Shown here piece after piece: positions 34,104 through 42,843 of a stretch of 64,000 bases of DNA; positions within the stretch are counted from its first letter, which is position 1; each line of letters starts with the position of its first letter. Below the pieces are notes generated by a model that worked only from the letters and a program-made list of their open reading frames with translations, did not search any database and had not been told where the DNA came from. The stretch covers positions 22,973-86,972 of the forward strand of contig NZ_MRWQ01000022.1 of assembly GCF_001906925.1 (NCBI RefSeq), in the 5' to 3' direction. The translations under genes and the position numbers were made by a program. Origin of the DNA: Domibacillus mangrovi. GTDB lineage: Bacteria; Bacillota; Bacilli; Bacillales; Domibacillaceae.

Positions 34104-35796
34104 TAAACGATTGAACAGTCGGGAACAAGCAAATTTCCATACGTGTAAGACATTATTGAATTGTTATATTAGAGAGTTTTGTAGTAAAAACTCGAACTTA
34201 TTTACGGTGAATCAAAATAAGAAGACGTATTCTCTTTATTTCCCAGCGAGTGATGCAACCATCTCAGGTGTTCTTTCGTTTTATTCAGAGATGGGTGAGC
34301 ATGAATATGAATACTATGATGTAAATGATGATCGAGAGCTTCATTATGCTTATTTGGTTCAATTGATTGTGAAAGAGTTAAAGCATGATCATCCAACAAT
34401 TACCGATAAACGATCGATTGATTTTTTAACGAAAGTGAATAATAGCTATCATAAATTAGCTTTATTTTTAAATCAGTCAGCTAATCAGCACAAATGGAAT
34501 TATGTAACATCGGAACAATCTTTAGTATATGGGCATCCGTTTCACCCTTTTCCGAAAAATACCGAAGGATTTACAGAAGAGGAAGTGATACAGTTTTGTC
34601 CGGAGCTCTATACTTCTTTTCAGTTATGTTATTTAGCTGTTAGAAAAGATGTTTTTCAAGAAGAATGGGTATCAAAAGAAAGAAAAATAGAACTGCATGA
34701 AAGTGTAGAAGCACATGTTCAGCATGTGCTTAAAGGGAAAAGAGACGATTATAACATTTTGCCCATTCACCCATGGCAATATGAACATGTGAAAACGATG
34801 AAAGAAGTAAAGGATTATATCGATCAAAGAAAAATGATCCCACTCGGTCGCTTTGGTCCGGTGGCTTATCCGACATCATCCGTGCGTACGGTGTTTATTC
34901 CGAAGATGAACTGTAACATTAAGCTATCGTTAAATATTCAAATAACGAATATGATGAGAAACAATAATAGAGAACAAATGCGTAGAACGTTGGATGCGAC
35001 GAATTATATATTGGAGAGAAACTGCTTCCAAAACGAAGTACACACAACGATCGCATATGAGGTAGGTGTATGTACGTGTCAATTTGCCGATGATGATGTA
35101 ACCAAATTATTTACGATTGTCTATCGTCCAATTGAATTTGATGAAACGTCAACGTATGTTTTATCTAGTTTAGTGGAGTCACCCGTTGAAGGAGGTCCAT
35201 CTCGATTAGGTTCGATGATTGATCATCGAACGATAGAGCAATGGTTCATCCGTTATTTAGAAATATCATTGTTGCCTATTGTTCGTTTAGCAGAAGAGAA
35301 AGGCATTCACTTTGAAGCCCATTTACAAAATTCTTTATTGACGATAAAAGATGGAATGCCTCATGTCTTTATTATTAGAGATTTAGAAGGCGTAAGCGTG
35401 AATAGAGAAAAGGTTGAAGAGGATGTTGATACGACAGGCCCTCTTTTCTATGCAAAAGAAGCAGCGTGGGCACGCACTTCCTATTATTTTATCGTGAATC
35501 ATTTAGGCTCTTTCATTCATGCAATTGCTAAAGATATAAAAGTAGACGAAAAATATTTTTGGGCTATTGTACGCCGTGTTCTCACACAAGAATATGAAAA
35601 CAATGAAAATGAATATGTACGTCATTTACTAACGACTGAGACATTTGCCGCTAAAAAAAATATGATGAGTTGTCTTATTGGACAAAGTGAGACGCCATCT
35701 TACATTCCAGTGAACAACGTAATGAAGAAATTAGGGAGTGAAATGTATGGAAATGCTAAATTACCAGTCTCAAGAAAAGTCATCATTCATGAATGA
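34093..35796 (+). CDS. NIS siderophore synthetase (IucA/IucC family), SbnE-like
   Basis: The 567-residue ATP-dependent ligase forms amide bonds between citrate and an amine. IucA/IucC motifs: YGHPFHPFPKNTEGF near 151-165, ILPIHPWQYEHV, AYPTSSVRTVFIPKM, KLSLNIQITNMMR and FEAHLQNSLL. A FhuF-like C-terminal domain follows. The start ATG 34093 lies inside the end of the exporter gene. By gene order it corresponds to SbnE, which performs the first citrate-amine condensation. All ATP- and substrate-binding motifs are intact. Confidence 0.85.
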   Translation: MANNKRLNSREQANFHTCKTLLNCYIREFCSKNSNLFTVNQNKKTYSLYFPASDATISGVLSFYSEMGEHEYEYYDVNDDRELHYAYLVQLIVKELKHDHPTITDKRSIDFLTKVNNSYHKLALFLNQSANQHKWNYVTSEQSLVYGHPFHPFPKNTEGFTEEEVIQFCPELYTSFQLCYLAVRKDVFQEEWVSKERKIELHESVEAHVQHVLKGKRDDYNILPIHPWQYEHVKTMKEVKDYIDQRKMIPLGRFGPVAYPTSSVRTVFIPKMNCNIKLSLNIQITNMMRNNNREQMRRTLDATNYILERNCFQNEVHTTIAYEVGVCTCQFADDDVTKLFTIVYRPIEFDETSTYVLSSLVESPVEGGPSRLGSMIDHRTIEQWFIRYLEISLLPIVRLAEEKGIHFEAHLQNSLLTIKDGMPHVFIIRDLEGVSVNREKVEEDVDTTGPLFYAKEAAWARTSYYFIVNHLGSFIHAIAKDIKVDEKYFWAIVRRVLTQEYENNENEYVRHLLTTETFAAKKNMMSCLIGQSETPSYIPVNNVMKKLGSEMYGNAKLPVSRKVIIHE

Positions 35797-37525
35797 AGTA
35801 CAAGAAAGAATCATGCGCCAAACGATAGAGGCATTCATATATGAAGACATCATTGAAGTAATAAAAAACGGAAGAGATTGGTCTTTTACAGGGAAAAGCG
35901 CTGCAGGTGATACCATTTATTATTCATGCAAAGCAGATGCCAAATGGTCTTTCGGCAGAATAAAAATAGAGAAAAATTCGATCAAACGAGAAGGAGCAAG
36001 ATGCACGAATCTCTATGGATTTCTTGAAGAAATCATTCAAAACAATCTAAAAGGTGACTATACGGATCAATTTATTCATGAATTATTGGAGACTTTTGTA
36101 AAGGATAGTCAGTCTAAGTTATTCCAATTGGACCAAATACCAGAACAAGATAAACATTATGAAGCGTTGGAAAGTCATATGGTAGATGGTCATCCGTATC
36201 ATCCGAGCTATAAATCAAGAATTGGTTTTTCTTTAGCAGATAACTTTGCCTATGGGCCAGAATTTAATCAAAACGTTTCGATCTACTGGGTGGCGGTCAA
36301 TGAACAGCTAATCGATGTCAACGTTTCGCAAGAGATGTCAGTGGATGAAATAGTTAAGCATCATGTAACGAATGAAGATCACAACAAGTTTATGAAACTG
36401 ATAAAAGAGAAAGGGTGTCAACATACAAAATACGTTCTTTTACCGGTGCATCCTTGGCAATTAGAGCATCCGGTTCAATCTGTCTTTGCTCAACAATTGA
36501 ATGATAAAGATATGGTAATAGTAGGAGCATCTACTCATACGTATCGAGCGCAACAATCGATTCGTTCGTTATCTCGTCGCGACAATACACATGCACCGTA
36601 TATAAAATTGCCGTTAAGTATAACCAATACGTCAACGAGTCGAATTCTTGCTCATCACACTACTCAAAATGCACCACTCATAAGTGACTGGTTAAATAAA
36701 ATTGTTCACCAAGACTCGTTCTTATCGAATGGAAAAATAAATGTGTTAAGAGAAGTGATGGGGGTGTCTTTTCGATACGATGAACTGCATCCTATTCAAT
36801 ATCGTTCGACTTATGGAACGCTTGGCACCATATATAGAGAAAATGTTTCGATCTACCTTGAAGAGAATGAAAAAGCGTGGCCGTTAAATGCTCTATCCCA
36901 TATTCAAAAAAATGGCGAATCTTTTATTCAGTCAGCGATTGATCAATATGGGATTGAGGCGTGGAGTGATGCATTGATTAACGTTGTCATGCTGCCGATT
37001 ATCCATCTGCTGTATGCCCATGGAATCGCACTAGAATCTCATGCCCAAAATATTATTTTAGTCGTTGAAAACAATTTCCCAAAACGCATCATCATTAAAG
37101 ATTTACATGATGGTGTTCGCTATACACCGGAACACCTTTTGAAACCGGATTGGGCACCGACATTACATCCGGAGCCAGAAAGTCACCGGAAAGTGAATCG
37201 ATACTCGTTTATCCAAACGGAAGATGTGTCAGAAGTAAGAGACTACACATATGATGCTTTTTTCTTCATCTGTATGACCGACATTTGTTTCGCGCTTGAA
37301 AAATTGGGGTTGAGTGAACAAGCGTTTTGGCGTAAATGTGTAGAAACGATTGCGATGTATCAAAAGAGTTACCCAGAATTTAAAGAGCGATTTGACCTTT
37401 TTAATCTATTTTCTGAAGACGCTCTAATCGAAGAAATGACGAAGCGGCGTATTTACGGCGATGGTCAGTTGTACTTCCGCAAAGTGAAAAATCCTTTGTT
37501 GCGGGCAAAGGAGTCATTGGAATGA
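35747..37525 (+). CDS. NIS siderophore synthetase (IucA/IucC family), SbnF-like
   Basis: This 592-residue ligase is the same length as SbnF of S. aureus. Motifs: VDGHPYHPSYKSRIGF (HPxHPxxKxRxG type), LLPVHPWQLEHP, QQSIRSLSRRD, YIKLPLSITNTSTSR and LESHAQNIIL. The ATG at 35747 has TTAGGGAG 8 nt upstream and overlaps the previous gene by 50 nt; ATG 35789, in better register with the previous stop, is an alternative. By order it would add the second amine unit to the citrate intermediate. The stop overlaps the SbnG-like start (ATGA). Confidence 0.85.
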   Translation: MEMLNYQSQEKSSFMNEVQERIMRQTIEAFIYEDIIEVIKNGRDWSFTGKSAAGDTIYYSCKADAKWSFGRIKIEKNSIKREGARCTNLYGFLEEIIQNNLKGDYTDQFIHELLETFVKDSQSKLFQLDQIPEQDKHYEALESHMVDGHPYHPSYKSRIGFSLADNFAYGPEFNQNVSIYWVAVNEQLIDVNVSQEMSVDEIVKHHVTNEDHNKFMKLIKEKGCQHTKYVLLPVHPWQLEHPVQSVFAQQLNDKDMVIVGASTHTYRAQQSIRSLSRRDNTHAPYIKLPLSITNTSTSRILAHHTTQNAPLISDWLNKIVHQDSFLSNGKINVLREVMGVSFRYDELHPIQYRSTYGTLGTIYRENVSIYLEENEKAWPLNALSHIQKNGESFIQSAIDQYGIEAWSDALINVVMLPIIHLLYAHGIALESHAQNIILVVENNFPKRIIIKDLHDGVRYTPEHLLKPDWAPTLHPEPESHRKVNRYSFIQTEDVSEVRDYTYDAFFFICMTDICFALEKLGLSEQAFWRKCVETIAMYQKSYPEFKERFDLFNLFSEDALIEEMTKRRIYGDGQLYFRKVKNPLLRAKESLE

Positions 37526-38328
37526 AAGTCAATAAGCTCAAAGAAAAAATAAATCGAAATCAACCTGTTTTTGGGATGTTTGTATCGATCCCGCATCCTA
37601 TTATGATCGAGCTCATTGGCTATGCGGAATTTGATTTTGTCATTATTGATTATGAACATGCATCCACGAATATGGAAACGATTGAAGAGATGGTTCGCGC
37701 AGCAGAGTTAGTCAATATTACGCCACTTGTCAGAATATCAAAAGTGGATCGGAATGAAATATTGAAAGTACTTGATTGCGGGGCTCAAGGTATTGTCATC
37801 CCTCATGTTCAGCATAAGAAGCAAGTGGAAAAGGCCGTTCACTATGCTTACTATCATCCGATTGGTATGAGAAGTTTGAATAGCGGCCGACCAGGTGTTT
37901 TTGCTAAATATTCTTTAAATGATTATATTGCGAAAGCAAATGAAGAAATAATGGTTGTCCCAATGATAGAAAGTTTGGAAGGCATTCATGAAAGTGAATC
38001 TATTTTATCTTCACCCTATGTAAGTTTTGTTTTAGAAGGAGCGGTGGATCTGTCCCAGTCGCTGTCTGTACCATGGGAGACAGATCATCCAGAAGTTCAA
38101 CGACATTTAGAAGAATTATATGAAGTATCAAAGCGATGTAAAGTGCCTTACGCCATTGTGTCTAGAAATCACCACAATCATAAAAAGTGGGCGGAAAAGG
38201 GGACGAAGATATTTGTGTTGGGAGACGAGAGAGGGACAGCATTTCGTGCCTATATGGAAAAATTAGCGGACTATCAAAATCTAACTGGAGGACTGTATGA
38301 ATCGTTATATAAAGAAAATAATACATGA
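37522..38328 (+). CDS. SbnG-like citrate synthase (HpcH/HpaI aldolase fold)
   Basis: The 268-residue TIM barrel of the HpcH/HpaI aldolase family has the metal and catalytic residues of the class: IIDYEHAS with E45/H46, LVRIS with R71, MIESLEG with E150 and EGAVDLSQ with D176. In the staphyloferrin B pathway SbnG condenses oxaloacetate and acetyl-CoA to citrate, giving a dedicated citrate supply when the TCA cycle is down. It overlaps the preceding NIS gene by 4 nt (ATGA) and the following decarboxylase by 32 nt. Position and sequence both support the role. Confidence 0.87.
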   Translation: MKVNKLKEKINRNQPVFGMFVSIPHPIMIELIGYAEFDFVIIDYEHASTNMETIEEMVRAAELVNITPLVRISKVDRNEILKVLDCGAQGIVIPHVQHKKQVEKAVHYAYYHPIGMRSLNSGRPGVFAKYSLNDYIAKANEEIMVVPMIESLEGIHESESILSSPYVSFVLEGAVDLSQSLSVPWETDHPEVQRHLEELYEVSKRCKVPYAIVSRNHHNHKKWAEKGTKIFVLGDERGTAFRAYMEKLADYQNLTGGLYESLYKENNT

Positions 38329-39544
38329 AGTATATGAGCAACGTACAGATCCACTATGCGCTTATATTTATGATTTAGAAGGCATAGAGCAACACGTACG
38401 CAATATGGTCAAAACAATGCCGAAGCAAACGAACTTATTTTATGCGATTAAAGCAAATCCAGATAAGAGAATTATTCAGGCATTGTTGCCGTACGTGAAA
38501 GGATTTGAAGTGGCATCAATAGGCGAATTGAAAAAAGTAAGAGACGTTTCCAAAAGCATACCTATTTTGTTTGGAGGACCAGGCAAGAAAGATTATGAAC
38601 TTGAAATGGCTATGAAAGAAAACGTCTTTTATATTCATGTAGAAAGTCTTTTGGAATTAAGGAAATTAATCATGTTGGCGAAAAAACGGGATAAGCATAT
38701 GCACATTTTATTACGTATGAATATAAGAACAAAAACATTACCTAAAACGAATATTTCAATGGGGGGACGCCCGAGCCAGTTTGGCATTGATGAACAGTTA
38801 ATGGAAGAGGCCCTCTCTATTTTGAAAGAGAGAGAAAATACGCATGTTCATTTAAAGGGTTTTCACTTCCACTCATTATCCAATAATATGCAAGCAGCGT
38901 TACATGTAGACATGATCCATCATTATCTTCAAAAAGTAGAACAGTGGAAGAACGCATATGGATTAACTATTAATGTCATTAATGCGGGAGGTGGTTTTGG
39001 TGTCTCGTATGATGCAACAACTAGATTTGACTGGCCGCTTTTTACGTCGTTATTAGCACAAAGTGAAGCCGTGCAAAACTTAGGGGATACACAACTATTC
39101 TTTGAACCAGGGCGATTTATCGTTGCGGACTATGGTTATTACGTGGCAGAAGTAATCGATATCAAAATGTCAGTAGAATGCTGCTTTGCTGTCATAAGAG
39201 GCGGTACGCACCATAATCGATTACCCGCTTCTTGGGGTCATAATCATCCGTTTGCTGTTTTGCCTCTTGAAAGATGGCAGTATCCTTTTGCAAGGCCGGA
39301 AGTTAAACAATCGAAAGTAACGGTCGTCGGTGAGTTATGTACGCCGAGGGATCAGCTGCATGAAAATGCTGAGGTGGACAGTCTTCGTGTGGGCGATGTT
39401 CTTATATTTGAAAAATCTGGAGCTTATTGCTGGACGATTTCTCATCATGACTTTTTAGGTCATCCACATCCGAATTTTTACTACATAATGGAAGGGAATT
39501 ATTATGAAGCAAACAATTACTCCATTGAACAATATAACGGCTGA
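38297..39544 (+). CDS. SbnH-like PLP-dependent decarboxylase (group IV, alanine-racemase fold)
   Basis: The 415-residue enzyme resembles diaminopimelate/ornithine decarboxylases. The PLP Lys is in LFYAIKANPD near 51, HFHSLSNN and NAGGGFGVS bind the cofactor phosphate, and GELCTPRDQLHE carries the active-site Cys. In S. aureus SbnH decarboxylates the citryl-amino-acid intermediate to leave an ethylenediamine arm. Here the likely amine is diaminobutyrate, so the arm would be a 1,3-diaminopropane unit. It overlaps sbnG-like by 32 nt and the third NIS gene by 41 nt. Confidence 0.87.
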   Translation: MNRYIKKIIHEVYEQRTDPLCAYIYDLEGIEQHVRNMVKTMPKQTNLFYAIKANPDKRIIQALLPYVKGFEVASIGELKKVRDVSKSIPILFGGPGKKDYELEMAMKENVFYIHVESLLELRKLIMLAKKRDKHMHILLRMNIRTKTLPKTNISMGGRPSQFGIDEQLMEEALSILKERENTHVHLKGFHFHSLSNNMQAALHVDMIHHYLQKVEQWKNAYGLTINVINAGGGFGVSYDATTRFDWPLFTSLLAQSEAVQNLGDTQLFFEPGRFIVADYGYYVAEVIDIKMSVECCFAVIRGGTHHNRLPASWGHNHPFAVLPLERWQYPFARPEVKQSKVTVVGELCTPRDQLHENAEVDSLRVGDVLIFEKSGAYCWTISHHDFLGHPHPNFYYIMEGNYYEANNYSIEQYNG

Positions 39545-41393
39545 ACAAGTAATACTGAAAGATTTAATGAATACGTTTATTGCCGAGCAGTTTTTTACTA
39601 TTGATGAACAGACAGATAACAGGCTTTCAGACGCACCGAATAGTATCCAACATCTTTTTTCCGGATATGAACAATCATTCGTTTATATCGGTGAAATTTG
39701 TTTTCTTATAAAAAATAGTTATCGGCAGGGCTGGCAATGGGTGACGGGTTCCCCTATATATATAAAAGAGAAGGGTGATTGGCTGGAAATAAGTTCACCT
39801 CTAAAACTAAGCCAGCTTGTATTACGCTATGCGCTGTCTGAAGAAGCCTATTTACATCCGGGTGTAACGTATTTCCTTCATGGATTAAAAGTATCCATTC
39901 AACAATTACATCTTAGTATGAAACAAATGGAAGACAATCAATTGATTACACCTAATTCCCCTTACGACTGGTTTGTTAAGGGTGAGATGATTGCTTCTTT
40001 GCGTGACCGGCCGTTTCATCCATTGTCTAAAGCCAAGATCGGCTTTACACCGGAAAATTATCAAGCCTATATGGCTGAGTTTGGCCAGCCGACAACGTTA
40101 TATTGGGTAGCTATATCCAATGAGTCCATTGTAAAAGGATGCCAAGAAGAGGAAATGGAAAGTCTTGATGTGTTGAACGATGAGCAAAAAGCTGTGATTG
40201 AAAAGGAGTTGGCCCTAAAAGGACTATCAAAAGAAAAATATACAGTCATTCCTGTTCATCCGTGGCAGCTTCATCAAGTTATCTTACAGGACTTCAAAAA
40301 AGAAATAGGGGATCAAACTATCATTATTTTGGATTCAAAAGCAGGCGATTTTTTGGCAACATCTTCCGTACGCTCGCTTATATCTCCTTATGAATCAATG
40401 AAGATGTTAAAACTGCCGATCAGTGTGAAGTCTTTAGGAGCAGCGAGATACTTGCCGGTTGTTAAATTATTAAATGGGATCGCTGGAGAGCAAATGTTTC
40501 GCCAAGCAATAGCGTGTGATAAGACGCTTGCTGATAGAGTATTCTTATGTGAAGAAAAACATTGGTGGGGGTATATGCCAGAGACTTTGGGCCTTTTTGA
40601 TGATCATCCTCGTCATTTGGCCGCCCAAGTGAGAGTGTACCCACAAGAAATTATGAAAAAAGAGTATAAAATCATCCCGATGGCTTCTTTAGGTGTTGTG
40701 ATGCAAGATCGTCATTTTTTAACGGAAATCATAGGAGAAAATGTAACAAATGAAGATGTCATCCACTTTTATGCTGATTTAGCCGCCCTGTTTTATGATA
40801 TTACAATGAGGTTATTTAAAATCGGGATTGTACCGGAAATACATGGTCAAAATTGTTGTGTCGTACTGAAGCATAATAAAATAGTTGGATTATTATTTAG
40901 AGATCATGATTCTGTGCGTCTGCATCAACCGTATTTAGACAGGCATCAAATTAAAGATCCAGGCTACTATATTAGACCAGGTTATTCCAATAGTTTATAC
41001 AATGAAACGATTGAAAAGTTAATTTACTACGTTCAATCACTTGGAACACAAGTGAATTTAGCTGCTATCATGGAGTCATTATCGAATGTGTATACTATTC
41101 CAGAAAAAAGACTTTGGCAAATTACTGAAGCGAAATTAAGAGAATCGTTACAAACAATCGATATTCCAGAAGCGGATCGAGAAATCCTTCACTATGAACT
41201 ATTTGAAAATAAACAGTGGCCAGTGAAGTTAATCATTCGCCCATTACTAGAAGCGGATGGTGTACCAGGAGCAATGCCATCTGGAAAGGGCGTTGGACAC
41301 AATCCATTTTATCCCGCATTAACGGGCAGTAAGACCCCCGTTTCAAGCCGTCGAAAAGAAAAGGAGGATAAGCGGGGGATCAACTGCCCGTAA
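39504..41393 (+). CDS. NIS siderophore synthetase (IucA/IucC), C-terminus donated by repeat R3
   Basis: The 629-residue synthetase has the motifs RDRPFHPLSKAKIGF near 167-181, VIPVHPWQLHQV, FLATSSVRSLIS, KLPISVKSLGAARYLP and PEIHGQNCCVV, all intact. By elimination it matches SbnC, which closes the molecule with a dicarboxylic acid. The native protein appears to end near GVGHNPF (residue 602); the last 27 residues, starting YPALTGSK and ending KRGINCP, are encoded by the hairpin repeat, whose own TAA ends the gene. The tail is basic and charged and lies beyond the FhuF-like domain, so activity may survive, but stability or expression could be altered. Confidence 0.87.
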   Translation: MKQTITPLNNITAEQVILKDLMNTFIAEQFFTIDEQTDNRLSDAPNSIQHLFSGYEQSFVYIGEICFLIKNSYRQGWQWVTGSPIYIKEKGDWLEISSPLKLSQLVLRYALSEEAYLHPGVTYFLHGLKVSIQQLHLSMKQMEDNQLITPNSPYDWFVKGEMIASLRDRPFHPLSKAKIGFTPENYQAYMAEFGQPTTLYWVAISNESIVKGCQEEEMESLDVLNDEQKAVIEKELALKGLSKEKYTVIPVHPWQLHQVILQDFKKEIGDQTIIILDSKAGDFLATSSVRSLISPYESMKMLKLPISVKSLGAARYLPVVKLLNGIAGEQMFRQAIACDKTLADRVFLCEEKHWWGYMPETLGLFDDHPRHLAAQVRVYPQEIMKKEYKIIPMASLGVVMQDRHFLTEIIGENVTNEDVIHFYADLAALFYDITMRLFKIGIVPEIHGQNCCVVLKHNKIVGLLFRDHDSVRLHQPYLDRHQIKDPGYYIRPGYSNSLYNETIEKLIYYVQSLGTQVNLAAIMESLSNVYTIPEKRLWQITEAKLRESLQTIDIPEADREILHYELFENKQWPVKLIIRPLLEADGVPGAMPSGKGVGHNPFYPALTGSKTPVSSRRKEKEDKRGINCP

Positions 41394-41507
41394 AAGCCCG
41401 ATTGGTTCGGGCCGGCCGAAGCCGGTCACTCAGGTATTGCCGCCCTGAGTTCCTTTTTATTCAGTGGGGGATGAAGAAAACCCCCACTGAATGAAGTTTC
41501 ACTTTAT
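41308..41507 (+). repeat. Hairpin-rich repeat, copy R3 (inserted at NIS gene 3' end)
   Basis: A 200-bp copy between TTTAT ends. The outer stem CGGGCAGT/ACTGCCCG is perfect; the inner stem CCCCCGTTT/AAGCGGGGG has one U-G. The third module is shortened (CTCAGG/CCTGAG), and the last stem ATTCAGTGGGGG/CCCCCACTGAAT is perfect. The first 86 bp are translated as the end of the NIS synthetase. The copy separates that gene from the RraA-like gene by 136 bp in an otherwise overlapping operon. Confidence 0.9.
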
Positions 41508-41529
41508 TTGAAAGAATAAGGAGGCTTTT

Positions 41530-42159
41530 ATGTTAACGGTTAACGATAGAATAGAAAAATATTCGACTGATGAAATAGAGAAATTTAAAATGGTTAGTAC
41601 ATCTACGATCGGTCACTTTACTGATTTTGGTTTTTTGGCAAACTATGAATGTACAATCCGGGTAACAAAAGTATTTGGAGAAGTGACAACAGTCAAATTA
41701 TCTAGTGGAGATGGTTCCCCACTGAATACAGCATTTCAACAAGCCAAAAAAGGAGATATTTTAGTTATTGATACGTCAGGAAATAAGATACATGCTTGTT
41801 GGGGAGAATTTAGGGCGAGAAAAGCAGAAGAAATTGGACTATCTGCCGTTATAGTAAGTGGAGCCGTAACAGATATTGACTATTTGAAAACGAGTCGTGT
41901 ACCTGTGTTTTATGAGTCGATTTCTCCAAAAACGACAAGAGTATTAAAGTTGGAGGGAGAAGTGAACACGGCAGTAAGTGTAGGGAACGTCGTTTTTGAA
42001 TCAGGTGATTATGTCATTGCGGATCAAGATGGAATTTATAAATTTAATCAATTAAACTATAAAACGTTGATAGAGTCCGCGATCGAGAAACAAAAAAAAG
42101 AAAAATTAAAAAGGTTGGAAAATAATGCTGTACATTATGAAAAAAATAGTATTATATAA
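41530..42159 (+). CDS. RraA-fold protein (HMG aldolase/oxaloacetate decarboxylase-like)
   Basis: The 209-residue protein has the RraA/MenG-like fold: STIGHFTDFG near 25-34, FQQAKKGDILVIDTSG, ACWGEFRARKAEEIG with the conserved Glu, and VIVSGAVTDIDYL. In active pyruvate aldolases the last motif is G-x-V-R-D; here Thr114 replaces the Arg that contacts the keto acid, while Asp115 is kept. It follows repeat R3 in the siderophore operon with an AAGGAGG site. It may supply or trim a keto acid for the pathway, for example the end group added by the third synthetase, or it may be a non-catalytic relative. Function in the cluster is inferred from position only. Confidence 0.75.
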   Translation: MLTVNDRIEKYSTDEIEKFKMVSTSTIGHFTDFGFLANYECTIRVTKVFGEVTTVKLSSGDGSPLNTAFQQAKKGDILVIDTSGNKIHACWGEFRARKAEEIGLSAVIVSGAVTDIDYLKTSRVPVFYESISPKTTRVLKLEGEVNTAVSVGNVVFESGDYVIADQDGIYKFNQLNYKTLIESAIEKQKKEKLKRLENNAVHYEKNSII

Positions 42160-42160
42160 A

Positions 42161-42175
42161 TGAAAATGATTATCA
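42161..42175 (+). promoter_or_regulatory. Fur box in front of the importer remnants
   Basis: TGAAAAT-G-ATTATCA matches the 7-1-7 Fur consensus at 13 of 14 half-site positions. It begins 1 bp after the RraA-like stop and is followed 8 bp later by the 3' stub of a siderophore-binding protein gene. It must once have driven the import operon and may now drive the FhuF-type gene. Confidence 0.85.
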
Positions 42176-42183
42176 ATACCAGA

Positions 42184-42278
42184 TGGATGAAGTGTACTGG
42201 AGTGCAGGGACTGGTTATCAATCCGCGAACTTAATGCTCGACAGTTGTTTATAGGTCATTAACGAATTGGAAAAATAA
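42184..42278 (+). pseudogene. Siderophore-binding protein (FecB/FhuD-type) C-terminal stub
   Basis: The frame reads DEVYWSAGTGYQSANLMLD, then SCL, stop, VINELEK, stop. This looks like the last helix of FecB/FhuD-type binding proteins (W.xG..gY.aAnlmldDL). About 280 residues of the gene, including the lipoprotein signal, are gone: a deletion joined the Fur box almost directly to the stub. It also carries an in-frame stop. Confidence 0.7.
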
Positions 42279-42419
42279 GTGAAAAGCTTATGACAATCGT
42301 GAACCTGCTGATGAAATGAACGATCCTTGTTCAGAATTGAAGCAGGTTCTCTTTTACTGTTGGACGAAATCAAAATATGAATGGTGATTAAATGGTACAA
42401 CTTATAAAGTAAGATAAGG

Positions 42420-42832
42420 GGAAGATCGTTGGCATATGTTTGTTAGTCGTTTTATTAATGGTATGCATGTTATCAAGTGTGATGTTCGGTATTACTCATT
42501 ATACATTAGCTGATATTTACAGAATGGTAACGTCGTTTAATACGCAAGATATAACGTATATCATACTTTGGAAAGAACGCTACCCACGGATGGTGATTGC
42601 AGTTGTTACGGGGGTATTGCTGGCCATTGAGGGTGCCATTAGTCAGCTGTTAACACGTAATCCGTTAGACTCTCCTAACGTGTTAGGGATTAATTTCAGT
42701 TCGATTTTCTTTATTATTGTCTTTGTTGTTTTGTTTAACGTGTCAGATCAGATTTAAACATTCTTGTTTACTTTGTTGTTAGGAGAACCGTATTTTCTTT
42801 ATTTACTGATTAAAAATCAAAATTTATTTTAA
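42420..42832 (+). pseudogene. FecCD-type siderophore permease, internally deleted
   Basis: The N-terminal 105 or so residues remain (LLMVCMLSSVMFGITHYTL, then RYPRMVIAVVTGVLLAIEGA and NPLDSPNVLGIN, the FecCD hallmarks). They end in a TAA at 42755 and are followed in the same frame by the native C-terminus LLLGEPYFLYLLIKNQNLF. Around 200 residues, more than half of the membrane domain, are missing. The start codon is also displaced: the best start is TTG 42440 without a ribosome site. The protein cannot be functional. Confidence 0.85.
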
Positions 42833-42843
42833 GGATGATATAA

